Assembly: GCA_026417655.1 (NCBI GenBank)
Contig: JAOACS010000011.1
Coordinates: 39,874-103,873, forward strand
Origin: Syntrophobacterales bacterium
Lineage (GTDB): Bacteria; Desulfobacterota; Syntrophobacteria; Syntrophobacterales; Thermodesulforhabdaceae
Reading direction: 5' to 3'
Length of the DNA: 64,000 nt
The notes under the pieces were generated by a model. That model was not told the DNA's origin and ran no database searches. It was given only the letters and a program-made list of their open reading frames with translations. A program made the translations under genes and the position numbers. Each line of letters starts with the position of its first letter. The stretch's first letter is position 1. This document shows positions 20,858 through 29,600 of the stretch, piece after piece.

Positions 20858-22381
20858 CTAATGACTATAAAAGCGAACTAACGCTTCCACCATTCCCTCA
20901 ATGGTGTAACGTTCCGCCACCACATGAACCTTTAACCCTAACTGCTCCGCTGTCTTAGCCGTGATGGGACCAATAGAGGCTATTGTTACGCTAGAGAGAT
21001 CCTCAAGAGAAATAAACCCCTCCATTAGGGTCATGAAATTTTTTACAGTAGATGAAGATGTGAAGGTAAGGCAATCTATTTCTCTTTCCCTTATCGCCCG
21101 GGCGAGATCCTTCGCTCTATCACTAGGCGGCATAACCGTCTTGTAAGCTGGTACTACATCTACATTAGATCCCCGTTCTGAAAGAATTTGAGGTAATACC
21201 TCGCGGGCCTCCATAGCTCTCGGGATAAGAACCCTTTTCCCTCTAAGGATCTCCTCTGGAAACCCCTCTGCTAAATCCTCTGCCCTATAGCTTTTAGGAA
21301 TAAAGTTTACCCGGATACCTTTCTTTTCAACCGCTCCTGCCGTCTCAGGGCCAATAGTAGCAATAGAAATCCCCGAGAGATCTCTCACATCCCTTCCCAA
21401 TTCCCAGAGCCTTGAAAAAAAGAACTCGACACCATTTACACTGGTAAAAATAATCCAACTATAGGAACTTAGGTTACCTATTGCCCGATCTAGTGCATCC
21501 CACGATGGAGGAGGTTCAATAGCTATTGTGGGAAATTCAACACAATTGGCGCCATACTCCGTAAGAAGCTCTGAAAGACGGCTTGCTTGAGATCTCGCTC
21601 TCGTCACCACAATGGTTCTTCCAAAAAGTGGTCTTTTCTCAAACCATTTTAGTTCATCTCTTAGTTTAACCACCTCTCCAACAACAATGATAGCAGGAGG
21701 CCTAACCCCCTCCGAAGCAACCTTTAAAGCTATATCCTTAAGCTCACCTACTAGGGTTTTCTGTTTAGGAGTTGTTCCCCATTGGATAATCGCTACTGGC
21801 ATTTCAGGTGACATGCCGTTTTGTATAAGGCTTGAGGCAATATGTTCAATATTTTTTACTCCCATGAAGAAAACAATAGTTCCACCCAGCTCGGCTAAAG
21901 CTTTCCAATTGACTTTAGAATTTTTCTGATCTTCACGTTCATGTCCGGTCACAAAGGTCATTGAAGCTGTAATATCCCTATGGGAAAGGGGGATACCAGC
22001 GTAGGCAGGAACGGCGACAGCGGCCGTCACCCCAGGAACAACCTCATAGGGAATGCCGGCAGCAATAAGAGCCTGAGCCTCCTCTCCGCCTCGACCGAAC
22101 ACAAAGGGATCTCCGCCCTTAAGGCGAACCACGGTAAAATTACGACCCTTTTCAACCAAAAGTCTATTTATATCACTTTGAGGCATTGTATGGGCCCCGG
22201 CCTTTTTGCCAACATAGATCTTTTCTGCATTAGGTCTGGCCTTTAGAAGAAGTGATTCATTCACAAGGTAATCGTAAATAATAACATCTGCCCTAGAGAG
22301 TAATTCAAGAGCTCTAGCGGTAATAAGTCCCGCATCTCCAGGCCCAGCCCCTACAAGATAGACTTTACCCTTAGACTCCAT
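20858..22381 (-). CDS. cobA-hemD: Fused uroporphyrinogen-III C-methyltransferase / uroporphyrinogen-III synthase
   Basis: 507 residues in two domains. Residues 1-250 are SUMT: VYLVGAGPGDAGLITARALELL, GGDPFVFGRGGEEAQAL and PVAIIQWGTTPKQKT. Residues 255-507 are HemD: RPLFGRTIVVTRARSQASRLS and FTSSSTVKNF. The fusion cyclises hydroxymethylbilane to uroporphyrinogen III and methylates it to precorrin-2, the entry to siroheme, cobalamin and the alternative heme route. Fusions of this type are common in clostridia and Desulfobacterota. It follows hemC by 23 bases. Confidence 0.95.
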   Translation of the reverse strand: MESKGKVYLVGAGPGDAGLITARALELLSRADVIIYDYLVNESLLLKARPNAEKIYVGKKAGAHTMPQSDINRLLVEKGRNFTVVRLKGGDPFVFGRGGEEAQALIAAGIPYEVVPGVTAAVAVPAYAGIPLSHRDITASMTFVTGHEREDQKNSKVNWKALAELGGTIVFFMGVKNIEHIASSLIQNGMSPEMPVAIIQWGTTPKQKTLVGELKDIALKVASEGVRPPAIIVVGEVVKLRDELKWFEKRPLFGRTIVVTRARSQASRLSELLTEYGANCVEFPTIAIEPPPSWDALDRAIGNLSSYSWIIFTSVNGVEFFFSRLWELGRDVRDLSGISIATIGPETAGAVEKKGIRVNFIPKSYRAEDLAEGFPEEILRGKRVLIPRAMEAREVLPQILSERGSNVDVVPAYKTVMPPSDRAKDLARAIREREIDCLTFTSSSTVKNFMTLMEGFISLEDLSSVTIASIGPITAKTAEQLGLKVHVVAERYTIEGMVEALVRFYSH

Positions 22382-22404
22382 AGGACCCTTTCCGGAATGT
22401 AAGA

Positions 22405-23334
22405 TTATCTACCATAAACAGACTGAAGGATCTCCTTACCGCCCCTATCTAAAAGTCTTCTAGCAAGTCTATTCCCTATAATCTCAGCCTCTGTAGGCTT
22501 TCCAAGGACTTCGTCCCTTAAGATCACTGATCCATCAAGGGAAGCTATCATTCCCTTAAGCTTTATTGAACCATTTTCAAAAAAGCAGTGACATCCTATT
22601 GGAACCTGGCAACCACCTTCCAGTTCTCTGAGAAAGCTTCTCTCCGCTTGAACCGATATTGCAGTATACTCGTCATGAAGCTTGGAAACGAGACTATATA
22701 TATCTCTATCATCCTCCCTAATTTCAATTCCAAGGGCCCCCTGCCCCACTGCAGGAAGAAACTCATTAGGATCGAAATACTCCCTTATAACCTTCTGCCA
22801 TCCCATCCTATGAATACCTGCAGCGGCAAGTATTACCGCATCGAAGTGTCCTTCCTGAACCCTTCTAAGCCTGGTATCAAGATTTCCTCTAAGCACCTCC
22901 ACCTGAAGGTCAGGGCGAAGTTTCCTTATTTGAACCATTCGCCTTAGGCTACTAGTCCCCACGACCGCCCCATAGGGAAGATCAGCAAGTCGCGTAAAGG
23001 AAGCAGAAACCAAAACATCCCGAGGATCTTCCCTCTTAGGTATAGCTCCTATGATTAGACCCTTAGGAAGTTCGCTGGGAACATCCTTCATGCTGTGGAC
23101 AGCACAATCTATACTGCCCGCCATAAGAGCTTCCTCAATCTCTTTGACAAAAAGCCCCTTGCCGCCAATGCGAGCAAGGGGCACATCGGTAATCTTATCT
23201 CCAGTGGTCTTTATGATAGACAGTTCTACCTCAAGCCCTTCCCAGGCCCCTTCAAGCATCTCCTTGACTATGAGACTTTGGCGAAGAGCTAGTTTGCTTC
23301 CTCGAGTTCCAAGGACAATCCGCCTTTTAGGCAC
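22405..23334 (-). CDS. hemC: Hydroxymethylbilane synthase (porphobilinogen deaminase)
   Basis: 309 residues. The start is RIVLGTRGSKLALRQS, HSMKDVPSELPKG carries the catalytic Asp region, and the dipyrromethane-binding cysteine is in LEGGCQVPIG near residue 240. It polymerises four porphobilinogens into hydroxymethylbilane, the substrate of the HemD domain encoded next in the operon. Confidence 0.97.
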   Translation of the reverse strand: MPKRRIVLGTRGSKLALRQSLIVKEMLEGAWEGLEVELSIIKTTGDKITDVPLARIGGKGLFVKEIEEALMAGSIDCAVHSMKDVPSELPKGLIIGAIPKREDPRDVLVSASFTRLADLPYGAVVGTSSLRRMVQIRKLRPDLQVEVLRGNLDTRLRRVQEGHFDAVILAAAGIHRMGWQKVIREYFDPNEFLPAVGQGALGIEIREDDRDIYSLVSKLHDEYTAISVQAERSFLRELEGGCQVPIGCHCFFENGSIKLKGMIASLDGSVILRDEVLGKPTEAEIIGNRLARRLLDRGGKEILQSVYGR

Positions 23335-23352
23335 AGAAGTCTCCCACCAATA

Positions 23353-23589
23353 TTAGTGACAGGAAGAACACGAAGAAGCCGTGCAACTAGTGCAACCAGA
23401 CGATACCGAAGAGCCCATACGGCTACTTGCGGCTCCCTTATCGCCACCACTCTTAAACCCAAAAAGCGACATCTTCTTATTGACCTCCGAAGATCCGCAA
23501 TCGGGGCAATTTACAGCTTCATCCTGACGGAACACAAGAGTTTCAAAATCCTTTCCGCACTTTCCACAGCGGTATTCAAAAATCGGCAT
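23353..23589 (-). CDS. FmdB-family zinc ribbon protein
   Basis: 78 residues. It begins MPIFEYRCGKCGKDFETLV and has a second CPDCGS, giving the CxxC-CxxC zinc ribbon of the FmdB/CxxC_CxxC_SSSS family. A Ser/Cys-rich tail (CTSCTASSCSSCH) follows. Function is uncertain; the family was named from a putative regulator of formamidase. It sits upstream of hemC with an 18-base gap. Confidence 0.88.
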   Translation of the reverse strand: MPIFEYRCGKCGKDFETLVFRQDEAVNCPDCGSSEVNKKMSLFGFKSGGDKGAASSRMGSSVSSGCTSCTASSCSSCH

Positions 23590-23673
23590 CTTTAAATCCC
23601 TCCCTTTAAACTAAGGCTTATGACAACGCGCCATAAAAAAGATAATTCTTTATAGAATCGACGGTAGAGGTTT

Positions 23674-24048
23674 TCATCCCCTTTCAATAGTGATCTTTTC
23701 TCCATCCCTTGCATTCTTCAAAAGCTTGGCATCATCCTCAATCCGTCCCACAATGTTTACAGCACTCGCAGGAATAATCTCATCGCCTTTGCTAATCGGT
23801 GTAGGTCCAAAGAAAAGGCAGAAAGCATTCCCCTTAGGCCAATATCCTATGTCCCCTACAGAGACAACAGATTTCGCACTTGGCTCAAGGGGCATCTTTA
23901 CGGGTATGGAAAAATAGATCTCATCACCCCATGTTTGGACTTCTGCTTCAATAGGAAGTATTTTTGCAATTTCCTGAGCGGTAGGAGAGTCATTAAGTTC
24001 CCCCCTAAGTTCTATAGAACCCGTCCTAATCTTTATCTTCACAGGCAT
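23674..24048 (-). CDS. Cyclophilin-like fold protein (PF04126 / TM1367 type)
   Basis: 124 residues, all beta by pattern. The stretch VSVGDIGYWPKGNAFCLFFGPTP is the hallmark of the small prokaryotic cyclophilin-like family, which usually lacks known isomerase activity. Its start overlaps the end of the upstream DHS-like gene by 23 bases. Biological role unknown. Confidence 0.75.
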   Translation of the reverse strand: MPVKIKIRTGSIELRGELNDSPTAQEIAKILPIEAEVQTWGDEIYFSIPVKMPLEPSAKSVVSVGDIGYWPKGNAFCLFFGPTPISKGDEIIPASAVNIVGRIEDDAKLLKNARDGEKITIERG

Positions 24049-25021
24049 ACCGGCTTATACCTCCTCCTCGCCAATTTTTAATCATCTCTATGACGGAGGC
24101 GAAAAAAAGGGGCACCATTATTTCATGGTGACCCGTAAAATGGAATCCCTTTCCTCCGATCTTTACAGGGCGCTCGACCACATTCTTTATTGGGCGATAT
24201 TGACGCTGAAAATCCATATCTATCGTTGTAAAACTATTGAGGTGAAAACCGAGGTTTCTACAGACACTCACAGCCTTAAGAAAGACTTCAGGTAGTATAA
24301 CAGCCGATCCTATATTTATGTAAACCCCCTCCTCCATGGCACTTACAAGACTACAAAAGAGTCTAAAATCTCTGTAGGAAAGCTCCCCCATTGAGGCACC
24401 ATCCATAAGCGGGTGAGTGTGGACTATGTCAGTTCCAATGGCGACGTGAACAGAGACGGGTTTCCCAAGACGGTAAGCCGTTCCTAGCACGCTAACATGA
24501 GAAAAAGGAACCCTATCTTCTACTATCTTCTTTCCAATAGCCCATCCTAATCCCTTATCCGGGTGATTCACCACCACATCCCGAACCGCTTCGTGGATAA
24601 ACCGAGCTGTCTCCTCAACCATGCCGAAATAACCCTTCTCAAGATGATTCTCAACATCCTCGGAGGTTTTACCGGAAATAGCAAGCTCTAAATCGTGGAT
24701 AGCAAATGCGCCATTTACCGCAAGTCCTGTCAAAATGTGTTCCTCAAGAAGCTGAATAATTATGGGACCAAGGCCTACCTTAGCGACATGGGCTCCCATG
24801 CCTGCTAAAACAACTTTGGATGACGCTACAGCGATAACCGTTCGTATAATCGCTTCAAGAAAATCGGCTCCAGCAAGTATTCTGGGCAAATGATCCAAAA
24901 AGGTCTGGAGGTCCCCTCCCGGATTCCACCTCTTTGCAAAGTCCTCAATAGATACCTTACTTGGGCGGTCAAAAATAGAAATGGTTTTCACCCCATCGAA
25001 GGAGAATAGTTTCCAGGCCAT
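24026..25021 (-). CDS. Uncharacterised protein with weak deoxyhypusine-synthase-like features
   Basis: 331 residues from the ATG at 25021 (GGGAAG upstream, one base after the gmhA stop); longer in-frame starts run inside gmhA. Segments such as GMGAHVAKVGLG, GLAVNGAFAIHDLELAI, the HTHPLMDGASMGE loop and GSAVILPEVFLKAVSV recall the Rossmann-like deoxyhypusine synthase fold, but I see no clear counterpart of the catalytic lysine loop. There is no eIF5A in bacteria, so another substrate is expected. Tight coupling to gmhA suggests a sugar- or cell-envelope-linked role. I do not recognise the function. Confidence 0.5.
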   Translation of the reverse strand: MAWKLFSFDGVKTISIFDRPSKVSIEDFAKRWNPGGDLQTFLDHLPRILAGADFLEAIIRTVIAVASSKVVLAGMGAHVAKVGLGPIIIQLLEEHILTGLAVNGAFAIHDLELAISGKTSEDVENHLEKGYFGMVEETARFIHEAVRDVVVNHPDKGLGWAIGKKIVEDRVPFSHVSVLGTAYRLGKPVSVHVAIGTDIVHTHPLMDGASMGELSYRDFRLFCSLVSAMEEGVYINIGSAVILPEVFLKAVSVCRNLGFHLNSFTTIDMDFQRQYRPIKNVVERPVKIGGKGFHFTGHHEIMVPLFFASVIEMIKNWRGGGISRYACEDKD

Positions 25022-25022
25022 T

Positions 25023-25622
25023 TCATTCTTCCCTATACAACATACGCTCCACAAGTCCGCAAAGAAGATGTCCCATAAGGATATGACATTCCTGGATTCT
25101 TGGCGTCTTTGAAGAGGGTACATGAATAGCGATGTCACAGTAAGTATCCATCTCTGTTGTAGTCTCTCCCATAAAACCTATTGTATGGAGCCCATGTTCT
25201 TTTGCCCATCTAAGGGCCATAATTACATTCGAAGACATCCCACTGGTGCTGATCCCAAAGGCCGCATCGCCCGGTTCCGCCATAGCTTGAAGTTGCCGAA
25301 CAAAGACCTCATTGAAGTTTCTATCGTTAGAGACGCTAGTTAGAATTGACGTGTTGGTTGTAAGGGCTATGGCTGGCAAAGGGGGACGTTCAATCTCGAA
25401 GCGGTTTACAAATTCGGTAGCTATGTGTTGAGCATCGGCGGCACTTCCCCCGTTACCAAAGATAAAAACTCTGTGTTGAGAACGAAAGACCCTTACAAGA
25501 AGTCTCGCTATTTCTATCAGCTTCGTTTCTAGTTCAGGACGAACCCTTCTAAAAACCTCAAAAACTTCCTCAAGACCTGCTGTGATATAGCTCAGTTCCT
25601 CTCCTTCCATCTTTAAACTCAA
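25023..25622 (-). CDS. gmhA: Phosphoheptose isomerase (SIS domain)
   Basis: 199 residues. FGNGGSAADAQHIATEFVNRF, ALTTNTSILTSVSNDRNF, GISTSGMSSNV and TPRIQECHILMGHLLC match GmhA closely, including the histidine and glutamate used for isomerisation. It makes D-glycero-D-manno-heptose-7-phosphate from sedoheptulose-7-phosphate for the LPS core. DiaA-like proteins are a weaker alternative. Heptose kinase and adenylyltransferase genes are not in the window. Confidence 0.88.
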   Translation of the reverse strand: MSLKMEGEELSYITAGLEEVFEVFRRVRPELETKLIEIARLLVRVFRSQHRVFIFGNGGSAADAQHIATEFVNRFEIERPPLPAIALTTNTSILTSVSNDRNFNEVFVRQLQAMAEPGDAAFGISTSGMSSNVIMALRWAKEHGLHTIGFMGETTTEMDTYCDIAIHVPSSKTPRIQECHILMGHLLCGLVERMLYREE

Positions 25623-26596
25623 AAAACAGGTATGCTCACACTAGGGTTTTTTTCCATGTCTTCCCTAATAAGCTTTAGGAGTTTTTTATAAAATGGACCA
25701 GGCTGTCCATGACCGATTTTCTTATCATCAAACCTTACAACCGGTAGAACATCAAAGGTCGTTCCGAACATCATAACCTCATGGGCTCTATAGACCTCCT
25801 CAAGGGGAATGCATTCTTCCGCTATACGGGAAAGAACTTTAATTTTAACAAGGTCCTTTGCAAGTTCCATAGCTCTGGAAACAGTGGTTCCTCGCAAAAC
25901 CTTACCGAATTTAGGCACCAAGAATTCATACCCACTTGTAATAATGGCAATATTTTCCGTAGGTCCTTCACCTAGACAACCATCTTCATCTACTGAAACC
26001 GTAAAATCCACCTTCATTTCATGAGCTTCCATACTCATCATAACACTATGGAGATAATTACAGGTCTTTATGTGAGCTATATGTGAAGGTTTCATCGGTA
26101 TCTTACTCTGCCTAACAGTGACACCCTTCTCGTAATGTTCTTTGGGGGGTGTAAGGGGTTCAGTAACGACAACATAGATCTGGGGCCCCACAGTCTCCAA
26201 AGGATCAGCGGAAAACCCACCAGGACCTCTTGATACAAATATCCTTACCACAGCATCTTTTGCTCCACTTACTCTAATGGTCTCTATCACTATGTTTTTT
26301 AATTCATCAACGGTCACAGGAAGATCTAACTTTATAGACCGGGCAGAGTGCAAAAGACGCTCCATATGACGGTCAAAGAGATAAAGTTTTCCGTTAACAC
26401 ACTTTAACGCTTCAAAGACCCCATCTCCCCTATGAACCATATGATCATCTATGGGGATCAGCATACATGCTGGGTTTTTAACTATTCCCCCAAACCAGCT
26501 AGAATACATTGCAAGATAAGGCCTTGAATATTTTGAAGCCCTTTGGATAACAACCTCTAGTAGCTCTTCCTGAGCTAAGATTTTCAGGCTACTCAT
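25619..26596 (-). CDS. Class IV PLP aminotransferase (branched-chain / D-amino acid type)
   Basis: 325 residues. MVHRGDGVFEALKCVNGKLYLFDRHMERL, the Schiff-base lysine in HIKTCNYLHSVM and GCLGEGPTENIAII are the class IV signature regions. Members act on branched-chain amino acids (IlvE), D-alanine or aminodeoxychorismate; the sequence does not settle which. The stop overlaps the gmhA start by four bases. Confidence 0.85.
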   Translation of the reverse strand: MSSLKILAQEELLEVVIQRASKYSRPYLAMYSSWFGGIVKNPACMLIPIDDHMVHRGDGVFEALKCVNGKLYLFDRHMERLLHSARSIKLDLPVTVDELKNIVIETIRVSGAKDAVVRIFVSRGPGGFSADPLETVGPQIYVVVTEPLTPPKEHYEKGVTVRQSKIPMKPSHIAHIKTCNYLHSVMMSMEAHEMKVDFTVSVDEDGCLGEGPTENIAIITSGYEFLVPKFGKVLRGTTVSRAMELAKDLVKIKVLSRIAEECIPLEEVYRAHEVMMFGTTFDVLPVVRFDDKKIGHGQPGPFYKKLLKLIREDMEKNPSVSIPVF

Positions 26597-26677
26597 AAAT
26601 CCCTCTTTCTTAGATTGAAGTCTTCATTAACCCAGTTGTTTGAATATAGAATTTTGAGTATCCTCATGTCAAACAAG

Positions 26678-27445
26678 TTATTGCAACAACTGCATAAATA
26701 GCCTTCTCTTGATCCATTTGATAGTGGCTCTGGTCGCCAGTTCCCTGTATCCTCTATCAGAGAAACGGTGATCCGCCTCGTCGAATAGAATCAAATCTCC
26801 TTTTGTAATTTTCTGGATCTGAACGGCTTGACTCCATGGAACAACCTCATCCTTCATTCCGTGAACAATCAGGCAAGGTGGAAAATCCCCTGGGATAAGC
26901 TTTGTCAGCTCCCCTATTTTCTCAAGAGTCTTGGGATATCCCACCGGATCTAGTAGATCAAGATGATCACAAAAGGGTGGAGTTTTCCGCAAAAAATCTG
27001 CTAAAGCAGAAACATCGAAAGAGGTTGCCCAGGAAATAGTAGCATCAATAGGGACAGGGGAATTTTCGAGGGGCATGTCACCCTTAAAGGCATTACTAAA
27101 CACATATAAGTAGCTAAGATAGCCTCCAAGACTAGATCCCCACAGGCAAAGCCGCTCTCCCTCCCCTAGCAATTCTCTTTTTACCCATTCGGCAACATCC
27201 ACAAGATCCCTAAGACGGGAATATAGTAGGGATCGTTCCAAAGGAGATTTACTCTCCCCTGAACCAGCCTGATCGAACCTAACCGCTCTCCATCCCTCTG
27301 AAACCACAGCCTCAGAAAGGGCTAAAAACTTCTCTGAATCCTTATATCCCATAAGACCATGAAGAAACACGACTGTAGCTTTAGGTGTTCCATGGGGCTC
27401 ATGGATTACAACAGGAATAGTCCCATTCAGAAAAAATGATCCCAT
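26678..27445 (-). CDS. Alpha/beta hydrolase
   Basis: 255 residues with oxyanion region FLHGLMGYKDS, the nucleophile in LWGSSLGGYLS (GxSxG), the acid in HGMKDEVVPW and the catalytic histidine in DEADHRFSD. A full catalytic triad is thus visible. No signal peptide. It belongs to the serine-aminopeptidase/esterase-type hydrolases; substrate unknown. Confidence 0.85.
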   Translation of the reverse strand: MGSFFLNGTIPVVIHEPHGTPKATVVFLHGLMGYKDSEKFLALSEAVVSEGWRAVRFDQAGSGESKSPLERSLLYSRLRDLVDVAEWVKRELLGEGERLCLWGSSLGGYLSYLYVFSNAFKGDMPLENSPVPIDATISWATSFDVSALADFLRKTPPFCDHLDLLDPVGYPKTLEKIGELTKLIPGDFPPCLIVHGMKDEVVPWSQAVQIQKITKGDLILFDEADHRFSDRGYRELATRATIKWIKRRLFMQLLQ

Positions 27446-27458
27446 AAAAGCCCCCTGA

Positions 27459-28211
27459 CTATTCGTCTTTTCGCTTTATAGCATAAAGTTCTACCTCCAT
27501 GAGACCATCCCCACCTGAGAGTTTTATTATCTTTTGCTTGAATTTGAAGAGGCCCACCATCTTCTCAAAAAAAAGGGGAGTCTTAAGGTCCCTGTTCTTC
27601 GCAAGAAATATAGTTCCACCTGGAGCCAAGGCTTGATCGAGAAAGTTGACAAGGATATCGTAGGTGCGCCGATCATAGACTACTTCGGAACCAATAATTA
27701 CTTCAAAGGGACGGTCTGTATAGGGAAGCCTCCAGTCTATAGCAACCACCGGCACATGGGGACAACCATTCATGATTGTATGCGCCCTGGCAAAAAGCAA
27801 AGCATCTTCGCTAATATCGCTTATGGTAACCTCATGTCCGCATAGGGCTGCATAAACTCCCACAATGCCCATCCCTGCCCCTATCTCTAAAACCCTCTGT
27901 CCCTTCACAGGGGGCATTTTCCCCATGAAAAGGGCTAGAACGAAACTTGGCTCCCATATCTTTGTCCACCACCGCATTTCCATTAGTTGAAGGAGAACCT
28001 CGTCGGTAAGTTCACCCGGGTGTTTAATCAAAGTGTCCCCTGTTATAGACTTTTCAAGCTTGTCAAGAATCTGTTCTTCCATATCCTTTATTTGAAGCAC
28101 CTTAAGGATCCTATCACCGATGGTAACAGATTCAACTTCCACATCATAGCGGGATCGGATAATATTCATGACCTCATCGATCGATAGATCCATAACTGAA
28201 GGGATACTCAT
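27459..28211 (-). CDS. Class I SAM-dependent methyltransferase
   Basis: 250 residues. An N-terminal domain of about 80 residues precedes a Rossmann methyltransferase domain with motif I VLEIGAGMGIVGVYAA, motif II ISDISEDAL and a GSEVVYDRRTYD segment resembling METTL21-type protein lysine methyltransferases (PF10294). The WEPSFVLA stretch just before motif I is also typical of that group. The target is unknown; it begins the minus-strand run, divergent from 28312. Confidence 0.78.
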   Translation of the reverse strand: MSIPSVMDLSIDEVMNIIRSRYDVEVESVTIGDRILKVLQIKDMEEQILDKLEKSITGDTLIKHPGELTDEVLLQLMEMRWWTKIWEPSFVLALFMGKMPPVKGQRVLEIGAGMGIVGVYAALCGHEVTISDISEDALLFARAHTIMNGCPHVPVVAIDWRLPYTDRPFEVIIGSEVVYDRRTYDILVNFLDQALAPGGTIFLAKNRDLKTPLFFEKMVGLFKFKQKIIKLSGGDGLMEVELYAIKRKDE

Positions 28212-28311
28212 GGCTTATGTCCTTTCTCAATTTGAAGGTTTTTAACTAATAATAGAGGATCCTAAACATACATGAATAAGAAAAAATGTTAAAGTAGGGA
28301 GTTTAAAAAGG

Positions 28312-28746
28312 ATGGAAGAAAGGGAAAGAAACAAAGCTCAAGAGATGTTTGTAAGAACAGGCACCTACATTATAGAAGAAGCTTACGTGGTAACAGCAGA
28401 TAGACCACGAAGCGGTATCGCTCTACGTGATGCTTTTCTAGACGTGGAAAAGGAAGGGAATCGGACAATAGTCCACGGCAGAGCAACTGTTCACAATCTT
28501 TCCTTGGTTCAACTTCTAGAAGACTACGAGAGGCTCGATATGGTCATCAATATGGGGGAGGGATTCAAATTCTATCTAAGGGAACCGATTATTCAGGCTG
28601 GCAAGGTCTTTTCTCCAAAGGTGGAATCTACAATGCGGTTCATACCAACGGATTCCTTTGATCCTATGACTGAGGAAGAATATCTAGAGTTGATAGACTC
28701 AATAGCCCTGCTACGACATGATCAGGATGTCGTTGCGACTTACTAA
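28312..28746 (+). CDS. Conserved-looking hypothetical protein, 144 residues
   Basis: I do not recognise this protein. It is soluble and acidic, with no signal peptide, membrane segment or cysteine. The stretch GRATVHNLSLVQLLEDYERLDMVINMGEGFKFYLREP suggests an alpha/beta or beta-rich small domain. The ATG has GGGAG about ten bases upstream. It is the first gene of the plus-strand run leading to plsC (60-base gap). Confidence 0.7.
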   Translation: MEERERNKAQEMFVRTGTYIIEEAYVVTADRPRSGIALRDAFLDVEKEGNRTIVHGRATVHNLSLVQLLEDYERLDMVINMGEGFKFYLREPIIQAGKVFSPKVESTMRFIPTDSFDPMTEEEYLELIDSIALLRHDQDVVATY

Positions 28747-28806
28747 AAAAGACGTTAAAATCCTTTTGGGATGATTAACAACACAGTTTAAAGGAGGAGC
28801 GACAAA

Positions 28807-29583
28807 GTGGGGGTAACATATTTAAAGACCTTTATATTTATTGTTGTTTTAACCATATCAACAATAGCCTTTGGCATAGGTGCCCTGATAACTCTTTTTA
28901 TTACGAAAAACTCTAATCTAGGGCATTATTGGGCTCGCCTTTGGGGATGGCTTCAGCTTAAGGTAACGGGAACTCGAGTGGTAATAAAAAACAAGGAACT
29001 TGTAGATCCAAGGGAGACATACGTCTATATGGCGAACCACCAAAGCTGGTTCGACATATTCGCTCTCCTTGCCCATGTACCAGGACAGTTTAGATGGCTC
29101 GCAAAGGAAGAACTCTATAGAATCCCCATTCTAGGCCAAGCTATGAAGCTCATAGGTTACATTCCTATAGACCGAAGCAATAGAGCCAAGGCCTTTGAAA
29201 GCATAGCCAAAGCTGCGGAGCGAGTTCGGGAAGGGGTTTCCATTATGGTTTTTCCTGAAGGAACCAGGAGTATAGACGGTGTTCTCCAGCCCTTTAAAAA
29301 AGGAGGATTTATCCTTGCTATCCACAGCAAAAAGCCAATCCTTCCTATAAGTATAAGCGGTTCCCACAAAGTGATGCCTAAAAGATCTTGGATGGTTCAC
29401 CCAGGCACAATTACTATAACATTCCATCCCCCCATTCCTACTGAAGCATATACTATTGATGATCGTGATAAGTTAATCGCCCTTGTAGAAGAGGCCATAA
29501 GAAAGGGTCTTACACCTGAGGAGGGTGGAAAGGTTGAGTTAAAGGAAGCAAACTCCGGTGAGTTTCATAGGGTAGCTTCCTAG
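28807..29583 (+). CDS. plsC: 1-acyl-sn-glycerol-3-phosphate acyltransferase
   Basis: 258 residues with an N-terminal membrane segment and the PlsC motifs NHQSWFD (HX4D), then FPEGTRS and later PILPISISGS. It acylates lysophosphatidate to phosphatidate at the inner membrane. Start is GTG at 28807 with a strong AAGGAGGAG site. RNase J follows after 17 bases. Confidence 0.93.
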   Translation: MGVTYLKTFIFIVVLTISTIAFGIGALITLFITKNSNLGHYWARLWGWLQLKVTGTRVVIKNKELVDPRETYVYMANHQSWFDIFALLAHVPGQFRWLAKEELYRIPILGQAMKLIGYIPIDRSNRAKAFESIAKAAERVREGVSIMVFPEGTRSIDGVLQPFKKGGFILAIHSKKPILPISISGSHKVMPKRSWMVHPGTITITFHPPIPTEAYTIDDRDKLIALVEEAIRKGLTPEEGGKVELKEANSGEFHRVAS

Positions 29584-29600
29584 AGAAAGGCCCTACTGAG

